Source: Limnochordales bacterium (GTDB taxonomy: Bacteria; Bacillota; Limnochordia; Limnochordales; DUMU01). From it: a DNA stretch of 64,000 bases. The notes under the pieces are model-generated. The model was not told where the DNA came from, searched no databases, and saw nothing but the letters and a program-made list of their open reading frames with translations. Position numbers and translations under genes: made by a program. Of this stretch, positions 17,763 to 27,394 are shown one piece after another; position 1 is the stretch's first letter; the number at the start of each line of letters is the position of its first letter. The DNA lies in contig JADBKP010000006.1 in the NCBI GenBank assembly GCA_014896315.1, positions 1 to 64,000 of the forward strand, read 5' to 3'.

Positions 17763-19292
17763 CTAGACCCGGAAAGGCAAGTTGGTCGAAGAGGCATGAC
17801 CGGCACCGGTGGCGGCGGCCACTTTCTCGTCGAGCGACGCAGATCGGACCGTGCCGGGGAAGGTCGCTGCCGGACGACTCCGATAACGCCGCTGCTCGGC
17901 CGGGGGATGCTCGCTGTCATCGAGAAGCTGCAGTATGTGAACGGCCTCCGCTTTCATTCCCGCTTCGACCAGACCGTCCTCAAGCTGCATTATGCAGGCC
18001 GGGCAGGCGGTCGCCACCAGGTCTGCTCCGGTTTCGGCAATGGCCTGCAGTTTGCGACGACGGATGGCAGAAGAGAGGTCCGGATGTTCCAGGAAATAGA
18101 TACCCGCTCCGCCGCAGCAGCGGTCCGCCTCCTTCATCTCTACCAGATGGATGCCGGGCAGCCGCCGCAAGAGCTCCCGCGGCTGCCGGTGCACCGCAAG
18201 ACCCCGGACCAGGTGACAGGGGTCATGGTAGGTGACCGTCATAGATCCGCCTACTGGGAACGGGCCGGGCTGAAAATCCAGGGCGTCGATCAGGTAGGCG
18301 GTGGCGTCTTGGATACGTTCGGCGACTCGCGCAAGACGCCCGCGCACGGCCGGTTCGTTGACAAAGAGGGCAGCAGCGTGGTGGGCGAGCTGTGAACCGC
18401 AGGAGGCACAGGCGGTCAGGATCCTCTCGACTCCGGCTTCTAGCAGATCCTCCATGATCTGCAGATTGTGGAGCACCTGCCGGCGAGCGGTTGCCCAGGC
18501 CCCGTGGACCTGTGCGGGCAGGCCGCAGCAGACCCACCCGGAGGGAGTGATCATCGCCACGCCCCGCTTGGCCAGGAGGTTGTGCAGCGCAATCCCCACG
18601 TCCGTATAGGCCACGGAAAGAAGGCAACCCGGGAAAAAGGCCACCCGCCTGTGCGGGCCTTCGGGGCCGGGCAGGTGACGGAGTCGCACCGCCAGCGGCA
18701 CTCGTGCCGCCCGGGGGAGTACCCGGCGCGCGATGAGGGGTAAGCGCCACCTTGGCCGCTGGTGGCCCGTCCCGTCGGCTGATCCCCGGGAAAGGTTCTG
18801 GAAAAGGAGCCTTTGACCGAAGGAGGCAAGTCGTGCTCCGAAAACGAGGAGGGGTGAATGGGCGAGCACTCCCTGAATCGCCACGCGCTTTATCGCCGGC
18901 ATTCCATGGCGCCTGACGAAATCGGCTCGGGCGGCAGAGATAATGGTCGTGATGGGTATTCCGGCCGGGCAAGCGCTTTCGCAGGCGAGGCAGGCCAGGC
19001 AGGAGAAGAGAGGTTCCCGTAAATCACTGGCATCGACCTGCAGGCGGTACGGTGGCACGCATCCACGGTTATGCTGCCCAGCGGCGCTCGACTCCCCGGC
19101 AGCTGGCTTGGTGATGAACGGAGCGGGTAAGGGGTTGACCTGTTGCTGGATCAGGTTGAGCCGTCCCCGGGCCACGTACTCTTCGCGTGCGGTTTCCCGG
19201 TAGGTGGGACAGACCGCCATGCAAAAGCCGCAGCGAAGGCAACGGTCTAGATCGGCGAGAAAGGGGTGGATTGCCCCTGCCGCGGAGTTCAC
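17763..19292 (-). CDS. glcF: Glycolate oxidase iron-sulfur subunit-like (GlcF)
   Basis: CLRCGFCMAVCPTY, CLACLACESACPAGIP, CCG domains (PGCLLS...CCGLPAQVHG; CHLVRG...CCGGAG). Confidence 0.9.
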   Translation of the reverse strand: MNSAAGAIHPFLADLDRCLRCGFCMAVCPTYRETAREEYVARGRLNLIQQQVNPLPAPFITKPAAGESSAAGQHNRGCVPPYRLQVDASDLREPLFSCLACLACESACPAGIPITTIISAARADFVRRHGMPAIKRVAIQGVLAHSPLLVFGARLASFGQRLLFQNLSRGSADGTGHQRPRWRLPLIARRVLPRAARVPLAVRLRHLPGPEGPHRRVAFFPGCLLSVAYTDVGIALHNLLAKRGVAMITPSGWVCCGLPAQVHGAWATARRQVLHNLQIMEDLLEAGVERILTACASCGSQLAHHAAALFVNEPAVRGRLARVAERIQDATAYLIDALDFQPGPFPVGGSMTVTYHDPCHLVRGLAVHRQPRELLRRLPGIHLVEMKEADRCCGGAGIYFLEHPDLSSAIRRRKLQAIAETGADLVATACPACIMQLEDGLVEAGMKAEAVHILQLLDDSEHPPAEQRRYRSRPAATFPGTVRSASLDEKVAAATGAGHASSTNLPFRV

Positions 19293-20698
19293 GGGATCAC
19301 CCCCAGGGCTTTGCCTGGGTTGAGCAACCCTTGGGGGTCAAACACCCGTTTAATCTCACGCTGCAGCGTGATGACGGTACGATCCAGCTGACGGTGGAGA
19401 AAGCGGTTCTTGGCCAGACCTATGCCGTGTTCGCCGGAGAGCACCCCTCCGAGCGCGAGAGCAGCGTCGAAAAGCTCGGCCACCGCTGCTTCTACCCGGC
19501 TTATCTGCTCCTGGTCCCGCAGGTCGCACAGGATCGTTGGGTGCAGGTTGCCGTCACCGGCATGGCCGAAGGTGCCAATCTCCAGCTGATAACGGGAGGC
19601 GATAGACTCGATGGCGGCGAACATGGCGGGGATCTGCCCCCGGGGAACGGTAACATCTTCGAGAATGGTCGCCGGCCGTCGCCGTGAGAGGGCCGCCAGA
19701 GCCGCACGTCGCGCGGACCAGATTCGCTCACGCGTGGACTCGTCCCGTGCCGCCTGCCATTCGCTGGCGCCGCTCCGGCTCAGCACCGCTTCTACCATAG
19801 CTGCTTCTGCCTCCACCTGGGCCGGCTGCCCGTCCACTTCGATCAACAGCATGGCAGCAAGCCCGGGGGGAAGGCCGAGATGGGCGAACTCCTCGACCGC
19901 CTGCAGGGTGATCCGGTCCATGATCTCCAGCGTGGCCGGCAAGACTCCCGCTTCCACAAGAGTTGGAACGGTAACGGCGGCCCGCTCTATATCGGTGAAA
20001 TAGGCGAGAAAGCTGCGCCGGGCCGCGGGCCGTGGGAGGAGCCGCAAGATGAGTTTGGTAAACAGAGCGAGAGTTCCTTCCGAGCCGCAAAGAAGCTGCG
20101 TGAGGTTGTACCCGGTGACGTTCTTCAGAGTTTGGCTGCCGGTCTGAATGACGCTCCCGTCGGCCAGGACGGCTTCCAGGCCTAGGACATAATCGCGGGT
20201 GACCCCGTACTTCAGCCCGCGCAATCCCCCGGCGTTCTCCGCAACATTGCCGCCCAGCGTCGAGACCGACTGGCTGCCCGGGTCAGGGGGAAAGAAAAGC
20301 CCCTGAGCCTCGACAGCCTGATGGAAATGGGCGGTCACAACCCCCGGCTCAACCACCGCTGTCTGGTTGGCAAGGTCGACGGAGAGAATCTTCTGCATGC
20401 GGGTGAAACAGATCACCACGCCGCCATCTACCGGGACGGTACCGCCACTCAGGTTGGTTCCCGCGCCTCTCGGAGTGATACCGAGGCCGGCCTCCGCACA
20501 GAGGCGCACCACTTCCGCCACCTCTTCGGTGGAGGCGGGAAGGAGGACGGCGGCGGGGAAGGCCCGGTAGCCAGGGGTAGAATCGTAAGCATAGCTCTCC
20601 CGGGCGACGGGATCGGTGAGACAGTACTCAGCGCCGACAATCTTTGCCAGTTGCTGCCGCAGGCCGGGGCTCAAGCTGGGTTCGCGCTGGACGGCCAC
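19289..20698 (-). CDS. glcD: FAD-linked oxidase, glycolate oxidase subunit GlcD-like
   Basis: GITPRGAGTNLSGGTVPVDGGVVICFTRM, GSQSVSTLGGNVAENAGGLRGLKYG, HAGDGNLHPTIL, GEHGIGLAKN. Confidence 0.95.
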   Translation of the reverse strand: MAVQREPSLSPGLRQQLAKIVGAEYCLTDPVARESYAYDSTPGYRAFPAAVLLPASTEEVAEVVRLCAEAGLGITPRGAGTNLSGGTVPVDGGVVICFTRMQKILSVDLANQTAVVEPGVVTAHFHQAVEAQGLFFPPDPGSQSVSTLGGNVAENAGGLRGLKYGVTRDYVLGLEAVLADGSVIQTGSQTLKNVTGYNLTQLLCGSEGTLALFTKLILRLLPRPAARRSFLAYFTDIERAAVTVPTLVEAGVLPATLEIMDRITLQAVEEFAHLGLPPGLAAMLLIEVDGQPAQVEAEAAMVEAVLSRSGASEWQAARDESTRERIWSARRAALAALSRRRPATILEDVTVPRGQIPAMFAAIESIASRYQLEIGTFGHAGDGNLHPTILCDLRDQEQISRVEAAVAELFDAALALGGVLSGEHGIGLAKNRFLHRQLDRTVITLQREIKRVFDPQGLLNPGKALGVIP

Positions 20699-20894
20699 AA
20701 ACCCTACCTCCGTTTCGCAGGCGGATCAGATTGCACGCCCGGCGGGGATTTGCTTCCTTCTCCTACATTCCCGCACCAACCGTCTTTTCCTGCCGGAGGT
20801 AACGAGGTAAAGCAGGGGGTGCAGCTTTGCTCTCGCCTCTGCCCCCTGCCGCGCTGGTCCGGCAACATACTCTCCTGCGGCCTAGCCGTTTCTT

Positions 20895-21206
20895 TCACTC
20901 CGCTACGGCGGTGGCGTTGGCAGCGTGCGGCAGCTTCTGCCGAGCCTCTTCGAGAAGTTGCATCACTGCTGGCAGGAGATTGTCAGGGATGCTTATGCCT
21001 TTGGAAGGACGCATCTCGCCGTTGCTGCCGGGGTAGAAAGTACGGACATCTATATAGGTCCTCCCGCGTTTGGACACCCGTTTTACTCGGATGACCTCAC
21101 CTCTCGCGTTCTTGGAGACCTCGCCGATCATCTCTTCGCTGTCCCAGAAATCGCCCTCCACCGCGGGCGTGGAACGACCGTTGGTGCCCTGCTTATCCTC
21201 TGCCAC
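20895..21206 (-). CDS. PC4 (transcriptional coactivator p15)-like ssDNA-binding protein
   Basis: IGEVSKNARGEVIRVKRVSKRGRTYIDVRTFYPGSNGEMRPSKGISIPDNLLPAVMQLLEE. Confidence 0.75.
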   Translation of the reverse strand: MAEDKQGTNGRSTPAVEGDFWDSEEMIGEVSKNARGEVIRVKRVSKRGRTYIDVRTFYPGSNGEMRPSKGISIPDNLLPAVMQLLEEARQKLPHAANATAVAE

Positions 21207-21266
21207 GCACCCACACTCCTTCCCGGAAGAAGTTGCCGGGTAACGGAGAGACTCCGATCCCCGGTA

Positions 21267-22151
21267 CTAGATTAGCCCGAAGTCCGCGGCAGATTGTGTC
21301 GAAACAAGGGACCCGGTCTTCTTTCTGTAGAAGAAGGGGGCAATCGGTTCAAGGCCCAGGGCCGCAGGCTGGAGAAGCGTCTCCGTCCCCCCCACAAAGA
21401 GAACGCCTCCCGGCCGGAGGCTTTGGGCCAGTCGCTGCTGAACTTGCTGTTTGGCTTTGGGAGTGAAGTAGATGACCACGTTGCGGCAGAGGATCAGATC
21501 CATACCGGTTGGGTAGGGATCGGCCAGAAGGTTGTGCTGCCGGAATCGTACCCGCTCCCGGATCTCCGGCAAGACCTCCCATACGACTTCGGCGGTCTCT
21601 TTCCCACCCCGGCCGGGTACTGATACCTTGACCGGTCGGAAGAACCGCCTGCGGCGGCTCTCCGACAGTCCAGCCATCTCGTGGCTCCGGTAGCGGCCCG
21701 ACATGGCCTGGGCCAGGGCGTCCGGATCGATGTCGGTGGCGAGGATGCGGAAGGGCAGAGGGAGTGCAAGCTCCGTAGCCAGGATGGCCAGGCTGTATGC
21801 TTCCGCTCCGATGGAACAGCCGGCGCTCCACATGCGCAGCACCGATCTACGTTCATCTACCAGAGAAGGCAGAATCCGCTGCCCCAGGGTATCCCATAAA
21901 GCAGGGTCGCGGAAGAATTCGGAGACGTTGATGGTGAGCAAAGTCCAAAGCTCTGCCGCCCTGGCACGGTCCTGGCGGACAAGCTCGGCGTAGGCGGCCA
22001 GGTCGGTGCAGCCCACCCGCCGCAGTTGTCCGGCCAGACGGCGGTAGAGCTGCCGCGGATTGTAGGCGGTGATATCGAGCCCGAGCAGCTCCCGGACGGT
22101 CTCTGCGAAGAGCGCAAATCCCGCCGGAGGTCTTGAGACGTCCTCAGTCAT
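21267..22151 (-). CDS. cheR: Chemotaxis protein methyltransferase CheR
   Basis: ELWTLLTINVSEFFRDPALWDTL, MWSAGCSIGAEAYSLA, DLILCRNVVIYF. Confidence 0.95.
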   Translation of the reverse strand: MTEDVSRPPAGFALFAETVRELLGLDITAYNPRQLYRRLAGQLRRVGCTDLAAYAELVRQDRARAAELWTLLTINVSEFFRDPALWDTLGQRILPSLVDERRSVLRMWSAGCSIGAEAYSLAILATELALPLPFRILATDIDPDALAQAMSGRYRSHEMAGLSESRRRRFFRPVKVSVPGRGGKETAEVVWEVLPEIRERVRFRQHNLLADPYPTGMDLILCRNVVIYFTPKAKQQVQQRLAQSLRPGGVLFVGGTETLLQPAALGLEPIAPFFYRKKTGSLVSTQSAADFGLI

Positions 22152-22217
22152 GGAGCCACCTCATGCAATCTTTCGACCCTGCTACCGGACTCTGCCCGGT
22201 CTGCCCAGCTCGCCTTG

Positions 22218-23267
22218 TCAGCGGCTCAAAACCGTAACCGTCTGGATGAGGGCCGGGGCGATCTCCCCCAAAGGGCAGATGAGATCGGCATCCCCGGCTT
22301 CGGCGACCGCCCGCGGCATGCCGTAGACGACGCAGGTGGATTCGTCCTGTACGATAGCCCGCCCGCCTCGCTGGCGGATCAAGCGGACGCCCGCCGCTCC
22401 GTCCGAGCCCATTCCCGTGAGGATAACGGCGACAATGGGATCGGGATAGACCGCAGCGGCACTCTCCAACGTAACGTCGACCGCCGGGCGGACGTGGTGG
22501 CGGGGAGGGGCGGTGCTCAGGTCGACGCTGCGGCCGTCCGCCCTCAAGACGAGATGCGCTCCCCCGGGTGCAAGGAGTGCCTCCCCGGGAACGAGCCGGT
22601 CGCCGGGGGCCGCCTCCCGGACGCGAAAAGCAGAGAGGCTGTCGAGGCGTTCGGCCAGACTCCGGGTGAAGCCGGCCGGCATGTGCTGAACTACCAGCAG
22701 AGGGACGGGCAACAGGGCTGGATCGAGGACGGCAAAAAGCTCGCACAGGGCGGCCGGCCCACCGGTCGAGGCTCCCACGATGACCAACGGTCGATGGTGG
22801 CCTCCCATTGCTCTGGCGACCGCACCCGCCCTGGTTTGCTGTCTGGCCTTACTCGCCGGCACTGGCTTAGGCCGCGCCATGGCCGCCACTTTGACCTTCA
22901 GGGCCAGCTCCACACCCCAACGGGACAAGCCGCGAGAGTCCAGCGCCGTTCTCGGCTTCTGCATCACGTCGACGGCACCGCGGGCCAGCGCTTCCACAGA
23001 CGCCGGAGCTTCCTTTGCCGTCAGGTGGGAGAGCACGACAACCGGCGTCGGTCGCAGTTCCATGATGCGGGTCAACGCCTCCAGGCCGGACATGATCGGC
23101 ATCTCTATATCGAGCGTGACCACGTCCGGCTGCCGCTGCAACACAGCTTCCACGGCTTCCTCACCGTTGCGGGCGAGGCCGACCACCTCGATGCCGTGCT
23201 CCCGCAAGATCCGGCTGATCAGTTGGCGCATCAGCGCCGAGTCGTCACAGACCAAACAGCGAACCAT
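22218..23267 (-). CDS. cheB: Protein-glutamate methylesterase CheB
   Basis: Receiver domain VRCLVCDDSALMRQLIS + GASTGGPAALCELF, QHMPAGFTRSLAERL, GMGSDGAAGVRLIR. Confidence 0.95.
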   Translation of the reverse strand: MVRCLVCDDSALMRQLISRILREHGIEVVGLARNGEEAVEAVLQRQPDVVTLDIEMPIMSGLEALTRIMELRPTPVVVLSHLTAKEAPASVEALARGAVDVMQKPRTALDSRGLSRWGVELALKVKVAAMARPKPVPASKARQQTRAGAVARAMGGHHRPLVIVGASTGGPAALCELFAVLDPALLPVPLLVVQHMPAGFTRSLAERLDSLSAFRVREAAPGDRLVPGEALLAPGGAHLVLRADGRSVDLSTAPPRHHVRPAVDVTLESAAAVYPDPIVAVILTGMGSDGAAGVRLIRQRGGRAIVQDESTCVVYGMPRAVAEAGDADLICPLGEIAPALIQTVTVLSR

Positions 23268-23832
23268 CGTGCAGCACCTCATGGCGTTGTCCGCCCCGGG
23301 ATACCACGAGCAACCCGCGCTGAGGGTAACAGTAGAGCGTGCGTCCGAAAGTCCCTCCTACGGCCTCGCCGATCACCGGTATCCCCATGCGATGCAGCTC
23401 CTGGCGCAGGACCTCCACGTTGCGAGTTCCGATCGGTTCGGTCTGCTTCAGGGCCAGCACCTGCGCCCCGCCCACCAGCCAGGCGACGAGCCGGTCTTGT
23501 CTTGCTCCGCGTGCCACCATCCGTTCAACAAGGAAGGACGGTGCGGAAGTGGCATAACGGGTCAGGGGTGGCACGGGGATGTCGCCGGGGGGGTGGGGTA
23601 AGACGACATGCGCCATCGCGAGAATCCTCGTGCCGGGGTCGGCCAGGATGAGCGCTACACAACTGCCGAGGCCATAGCAGACGAATGCGGTAGCCGTGGA
23701 GGTGTTGTCACCAGATCCGGGGTTGGCGGTATACCCGGCCGTCGTTTGGGGGACGAAGATAGCGAAGTCGCCCAGCCCCACGTTACGAACCGTGGCAGCA
23801 TGGGAGTTCACAAAGAGTTCGAGATTTTGCAT
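23245..23832 (-). CDS. cheD: Chemoreceptor glutamine deamidase CheD
   Basis: CYGLGSCVALILADPGTRILAMAHVVLP; VAWLVGGAQVL; GTFGRTLYCYPQRGLLVV. Confidence 0.92.
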   Translation of the reverse strand: MQNLELFVNSHAATVRNVGLGDFAIFVPQTTAGYTANPGSGDNTSTATAFVCYGLGSCVALILADPGTRILAMAHVVLPHPPGDIPVPPLTRYATSAPSFLVERMVARGARQDRLVAWLVGGAQVLALKQTEPIGTRNVEVLRQELHRMGIPVIGEAVGGTFGRTLYCYPQRGLLVVSRGGQRHEVLHDGSLFGL

Positions 23833-24536
23833 TACGGAATGTCCCTCCGAACCAAGGACGGGTGGGAGGTGGAAAGCCAGATCAGGTAGGCCTGAACGTT
23901 TCGGTCACCGATGAGGAAAGTTGTATGAACCACCGGCACGAGATCGGCCACCGTGCCTGCCCTGCTCAAAAGGGAGGCGAGCACGGTCTCAAGAAGTGCG
24001 CCGGCCATATCGCATACGACGGATGGGGGAGAAGGTATAAGAGCTACCTCCAGCTTGTCCGCCATAACGTTCAAGAAGCTGGAGCCAACGATATTCTCCA
24101 CCTCGGCCAGCACCGACAAAGCCATATCGTCGGCGAGCAACTCGGAGATCGGTTCAGGTTCAACTGCGGGGTCAGGTGCCGCCCCGCCTGCCTCCTCATC
24201 TTCCGTGCCGAGCACCGGCCCTAGCATTCCGTACACCAGCTGACTTGCTGAGGTCGCGGGCAAAAGCAGCAGCGCCAGCCCCGGTAGCAGCCCTTCGATC
24301 TCCTGGCAGATGGCTACCACCAGCGTCTCCTCCGGCCCCACCAATCGGGGGAAGGTCGCCAGTGGGACGAAACTCTCTCCGGCCTCGGCTACCCGGACGG
24401 ATGTGCCGGTCAAGGCTGAAAGGGCCTCGCCGGCCTGCTTCAGTCCTTCGTGAACTGCCTGCTGCCACTCCGCATGGGAGAGCGTAAGTGCCGGATGGGA
24501 GTTGCACCGAGGCTTACTCTCATTGATGATTGACAT
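23832..24536 (-). CDS. cheC: CheC/CheX-type chemotaxis protein phosphatase
   Basis: LAEVENIVGSSFLNVMADKL (ExxN motif); within che operon. Confidence 0.82.
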   Translation of the reverse strand: MSIINESKPRCNSHPALTLSHAEWQQAVHEGLKQAGEALSALTGTSVRVAEAGESFVPLATFPRLVGPEETLVVAICQEIEGLLPGLALLLLPATSASQLVYGMLGPVLGTEDEEAGGAAPDPAVEPEPISELLADDMALSVLAEVENIVGSSFLNVMADKLEVALIPSPPSVVCDMAGALLETVLASLLSRAGTVADLVPVVHTTFLIGDRNVQAYLIWLSTSHPSLVRRDIP

Positions 24537-26757
24537 CGCGGCGCACCTCCATCAGCAGACCGGGTATATCCAGAATAAGAGCAATGCGGCCGTCACCAAG
24601 GATGGCGGTGCCGGCCAGCCCGGATATCTCCCCGAGGAAGCGTCCCAGCGGCTTGATAACCACTTCTTCTTCGCCTTCGAACCCATCGACAAGCAGGGCG
24701 ACTCGCTCCTGTCCGGCCTGCGCGATCACCGCCGGCAACGCGGCTGTCGTTGACGAGGTGTCGGCCGCCTGACCCCAGAGATGGTGCAGGGGGATGACCG
24801 GTAGCACCTGATTTCTGTAGCGCAGCACGGGCCGCCCCTGAATCGTGGCGAGGTTATCGGTCTGAGGGCGGAGTACCTCCACCACGTTGACCAGGGGGAT
24901 GGCACAGACCACGCCGCAAACCTCGACCAGCAACGAGCGGATGATGGCGAGCGTGAGAGGCAAGCGGATTCTGAAGGTGGTGCCCTGCCCGAGAGTGCTT
25001 TCCACCTGAACGGTACCGTTGAGCCGTTCTACCGTCCGCTGCACTACGTCCAGCCCGACGCCGCGGCCGGACACCTCGGTGACCTCCCGCCGGGTGGAGA
25101 AACCGGGACGGAAGATGAGCTGCAGTGCCTCCTCGTCGGTCAGGCGAGCGCACAGTTCGGCACTCAACTCGCCCTTCTCCAGCGCCGCCTGGCGAATCCG
25201 GTCGGGGTCGATACCGCGGCCATCGTCGGAGAGTTCAAGATAAAAGTTGCTTTCCCGGTGGTAGGCTCGGATAAGGATACGCCCGGCGGCCGGCTTGCCG
25301 CATGCCAGTCGCTCCGTTTCCGGTTCGATGCCGTGATCGATAGCGTTACGGATCAGGTGCAGCATAGGCTCGTGCAGGACCTCGATGAGGGAGCGGTCGA
25401 GCTCGGTTTCGCCGCCCACCATCTCCAGGCGGACCTGTTTGCCGGTTGCCCTGGCGGTCTCCCGTACAAGGCGCGGCAACTTGCGGAAGAGGTTGTCTAC
25501 GGGCACCATTCGCAGGTGCATCACAGCCTCTTGTAGCTGGCCGGTGAGGCGGGAGAGGTGACCGGCAAGCTGAGCCAGTTCTACGAGCTGGCCGTCGCCG
25601 TTCTTGCTGGTCAGCACCAGAAGCCGGTTACGGTCGATGACCAGCTCACCGACGAGATCCATAAGCGCATCGAGGAGGCGCACGTCGACCCGGACCACAT
25701 TGGTTGTGACGGGTGATCCCGGCGCCGTAGCCGGGGTCGTGGGGGCAGCAGGGGCGGATGCCTGACCCGGGCGGGAGGAGGGTGAGGCGGAATGATCATG
25801 GCTCTCAGATCCGGCCCGCCCGCCGAGAAGATCGCCGGGAGGGCTCTCCCCGGGCAAGGCCTGTTCAACCACCACACTTTGGACGTCCGGCAGGGCGCTG
25901 GCCGCTTCCTGCAGCTCTGTGGGGGAAAGGGAGGATCGCAACCTTAATTGCAAAGGCCGGTTCCACCAGACCTGGTCGGAGTTATCTTCGCGGGCGATCA
26001 CCTGGCGTACTTCTTCGACATCCGGATCGGCGGCCGTAATGGTCCCCCAGTTACCGGCCGCCATCAGTACTTGGTATGCGCGAACGCCTGGGAAGAGGCA
26101 ACCAGGACGCAGCTGCACCTTGATCAGCCACTCGGACCCGCCAGGTGTCTGGGTGCTCGCTCCGGACGCAGCGGCTGTCGGGGGCGCATCCGGTTCTTCG
26201 GCGGCCGGGGCTCTCTCCTCACCATGGTTGGCGCCGGCCTTCTCCAACCTAGCCAGCAGCGCCTCAGCTTCCGGTGAACTCTTCTCGGCACGAGTGGTGG
26301 AGGCGGCGGAGAGAAGCTGGTTGAGCAGATCGACCGTCTCGAGCAGAAGGTTGATCAGATCAGGGTTTTCCCGCAGGAGGAGTCTTCCTTCCCGCACGGA
26401 AGCGAAGAGTGATTCCATAGCATGTGTGAGTGCGGCCATCTGCTGGAAACCGGCGGTGGCGGCGTTCCCCTTGAGGGTATGGGCCGCGCGGAAGAGGGCG
26501 TCGATGGGCCTTTCCCCGCTGCTGCCGCTACCGCTGCTGCCGCTTTTACTACCGTCTTCCCCGCCATCGGTCCCGGTGGCGGAGGAGGCCGTTTCATCGA
26601 GGACCCCTGCCTCGAGGGCTAGCAGAATCTCTTCCAGCTGATGCAGGTGCTCGCGGCTTTCGGCTACAAAGAGCTGGAACTCTTCCTCTCCCAGCCCGCT
26701 GCCCTCTTCTCCGTCTGCAAAGATGCCCCCATCGTCATAGGTGGCTTCCATCAGCAT
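24520..26757 (-). CDS. cheA: Chemotaxis histidine kinase CheA
   Basis: HPt RAAHTLKGNAATAGFQQMAALTHAME, VRVDVRLLDALMDLVGELVIDRNRL, LIRNAIDHGIEP, CheW-like C-terminal domain. Confidence 0.97.
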   Translation of the reverse strand: MLMEATYDDGGIFADGEEGSGLGEEEFQLFVAESREHLHQLEEILLALEAGVLDETASSATGTDGGEDGSKSGSSGSGSSGERPIDALFRAAHTLKGNAATAGFQQMAALTHAMESLFASVREGRLLLRENPDLINLLLETVDLLNQLLSAASTTRAEKSSPEAEALLARLEKAGANHGEERAPAAEEPDAPPTAAASGASTQTPGGSEWLIKVQLRPGCLFPGVRAYQVLMAAGNWGTITAADPDVEEVRQVIAREDNSDQVWWNRPLQLRLRSSLSPTELQEAASALPDVQSVVVEQALPGESPPGDLLGGRAGSESHDHSASPSSRPGQASAPAAPTTPATAPGSPVTTNVVRVDVRLLDALMDLVGELVIDRNRLLVLTSKNGDGQLVELAQLAGHLSRLTGQLQEAVMHLRMVPVDNLFRKLPRLVRETARATGKQVRLEMVGGETELDRSLIEVLHEPMLHLIRNAIDHGIEPETERLACGKPAAGRILIRAYHRESNFYLELSDDGRGIDPDRIRQAALEKGELSAELCARLTDEEALQLIFRPGFSTRREVTEVSGRGVGLDVVQRTVERLNGTVQVESTLGQGTTFRIRLPLTLAIIRSLLVEVCGVVCAIPLVNVVEVLRPQTDNLATIQGRPVLRYRNQVLPVIPLHHLWGQAADTSSTTAALPAVIAQAGQERVALLVDGFEGEEEVVIKPLGRFLGEISGLAGTAILGDGRIALILDIPGLLMEVRRDVNHQ

Positions 26758-26803
26758 TCCTCCCGGACTTTCTCTCCAACTGATGACGTGCGCCAGGCCG
26801 TTC

Positions 26804-27298
26804 TCAGGCCTTCGGCAGCATCTGGCTGGCGGTAGTAGCGTTGAACTCGCCCAGGTCCGCCGCCTCCTCCGCGCTGAGCACCCTGGTCAGATCGAGCAGT
26901 ATGACGAGCCGGTCGGCCAGCTTCAGGATCCCGGTGATGTACTGAGTATCCACGCTCACCACATAGGGGGAGGGAGGCTCTACACTTGCCGGGTCGATGG
27001 TCAGAACCTCTGAGACGCCATCAACAATCATGCCGATGATCTCGCCCTGGTACTCGACCACTACGATGCGCGCCTCCCGCCCAGGCGGGTCGGCCGGCAG
27101 CCCCAAACGCCGCCGCAGGTCCAGCACGGGAATAACCCGTCCCCGCAAGTTGGTGACACCTTCGATGAAATCGGGTGTACGTGGAACCCTGGTGATTGGC
27201 TGGAGTACCGTCACTTCTCTGACAAGGCTGATGCTGACACCAAAATTCTCCTCGCCCAGCCGAAAGAGCACGATCTGGTCCGGTGCGCCCGGCGCCAT
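26804..27298 (-). CDS. cheW: CheW coupling protein
   Basis: IVLFRLGEENFGVSISLVREVTVLQPITRVPRTPDFIEGVTNLRGRVIPVLDLRRRLG. Confidence 0.95.
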   Translation of the reverse strand: MAPGAPDQIVLFRLGEENFGVSISLVREVTVLQPITRVPRTPDFIEGVTNLRGRVIPVLDLRRRLGLPADPPGREARIVVVEYQGEIIGMIVDGVSEVLTIDPASVEPPSPYVVSVDTQYITGILKLADRLVILLDLTRVLSAEEAADLGEFNATTASQMLPKA

Positions 27299-27394
27299 GA
27301 GTTATCCCCCCACAAGCAGCTGATAGACCATCTCCCTGCTTGTTTCGGCAAAGGAGGGGCGCGGCTTTAAGCGGATCGTAGCCGAAGGCGTTGG

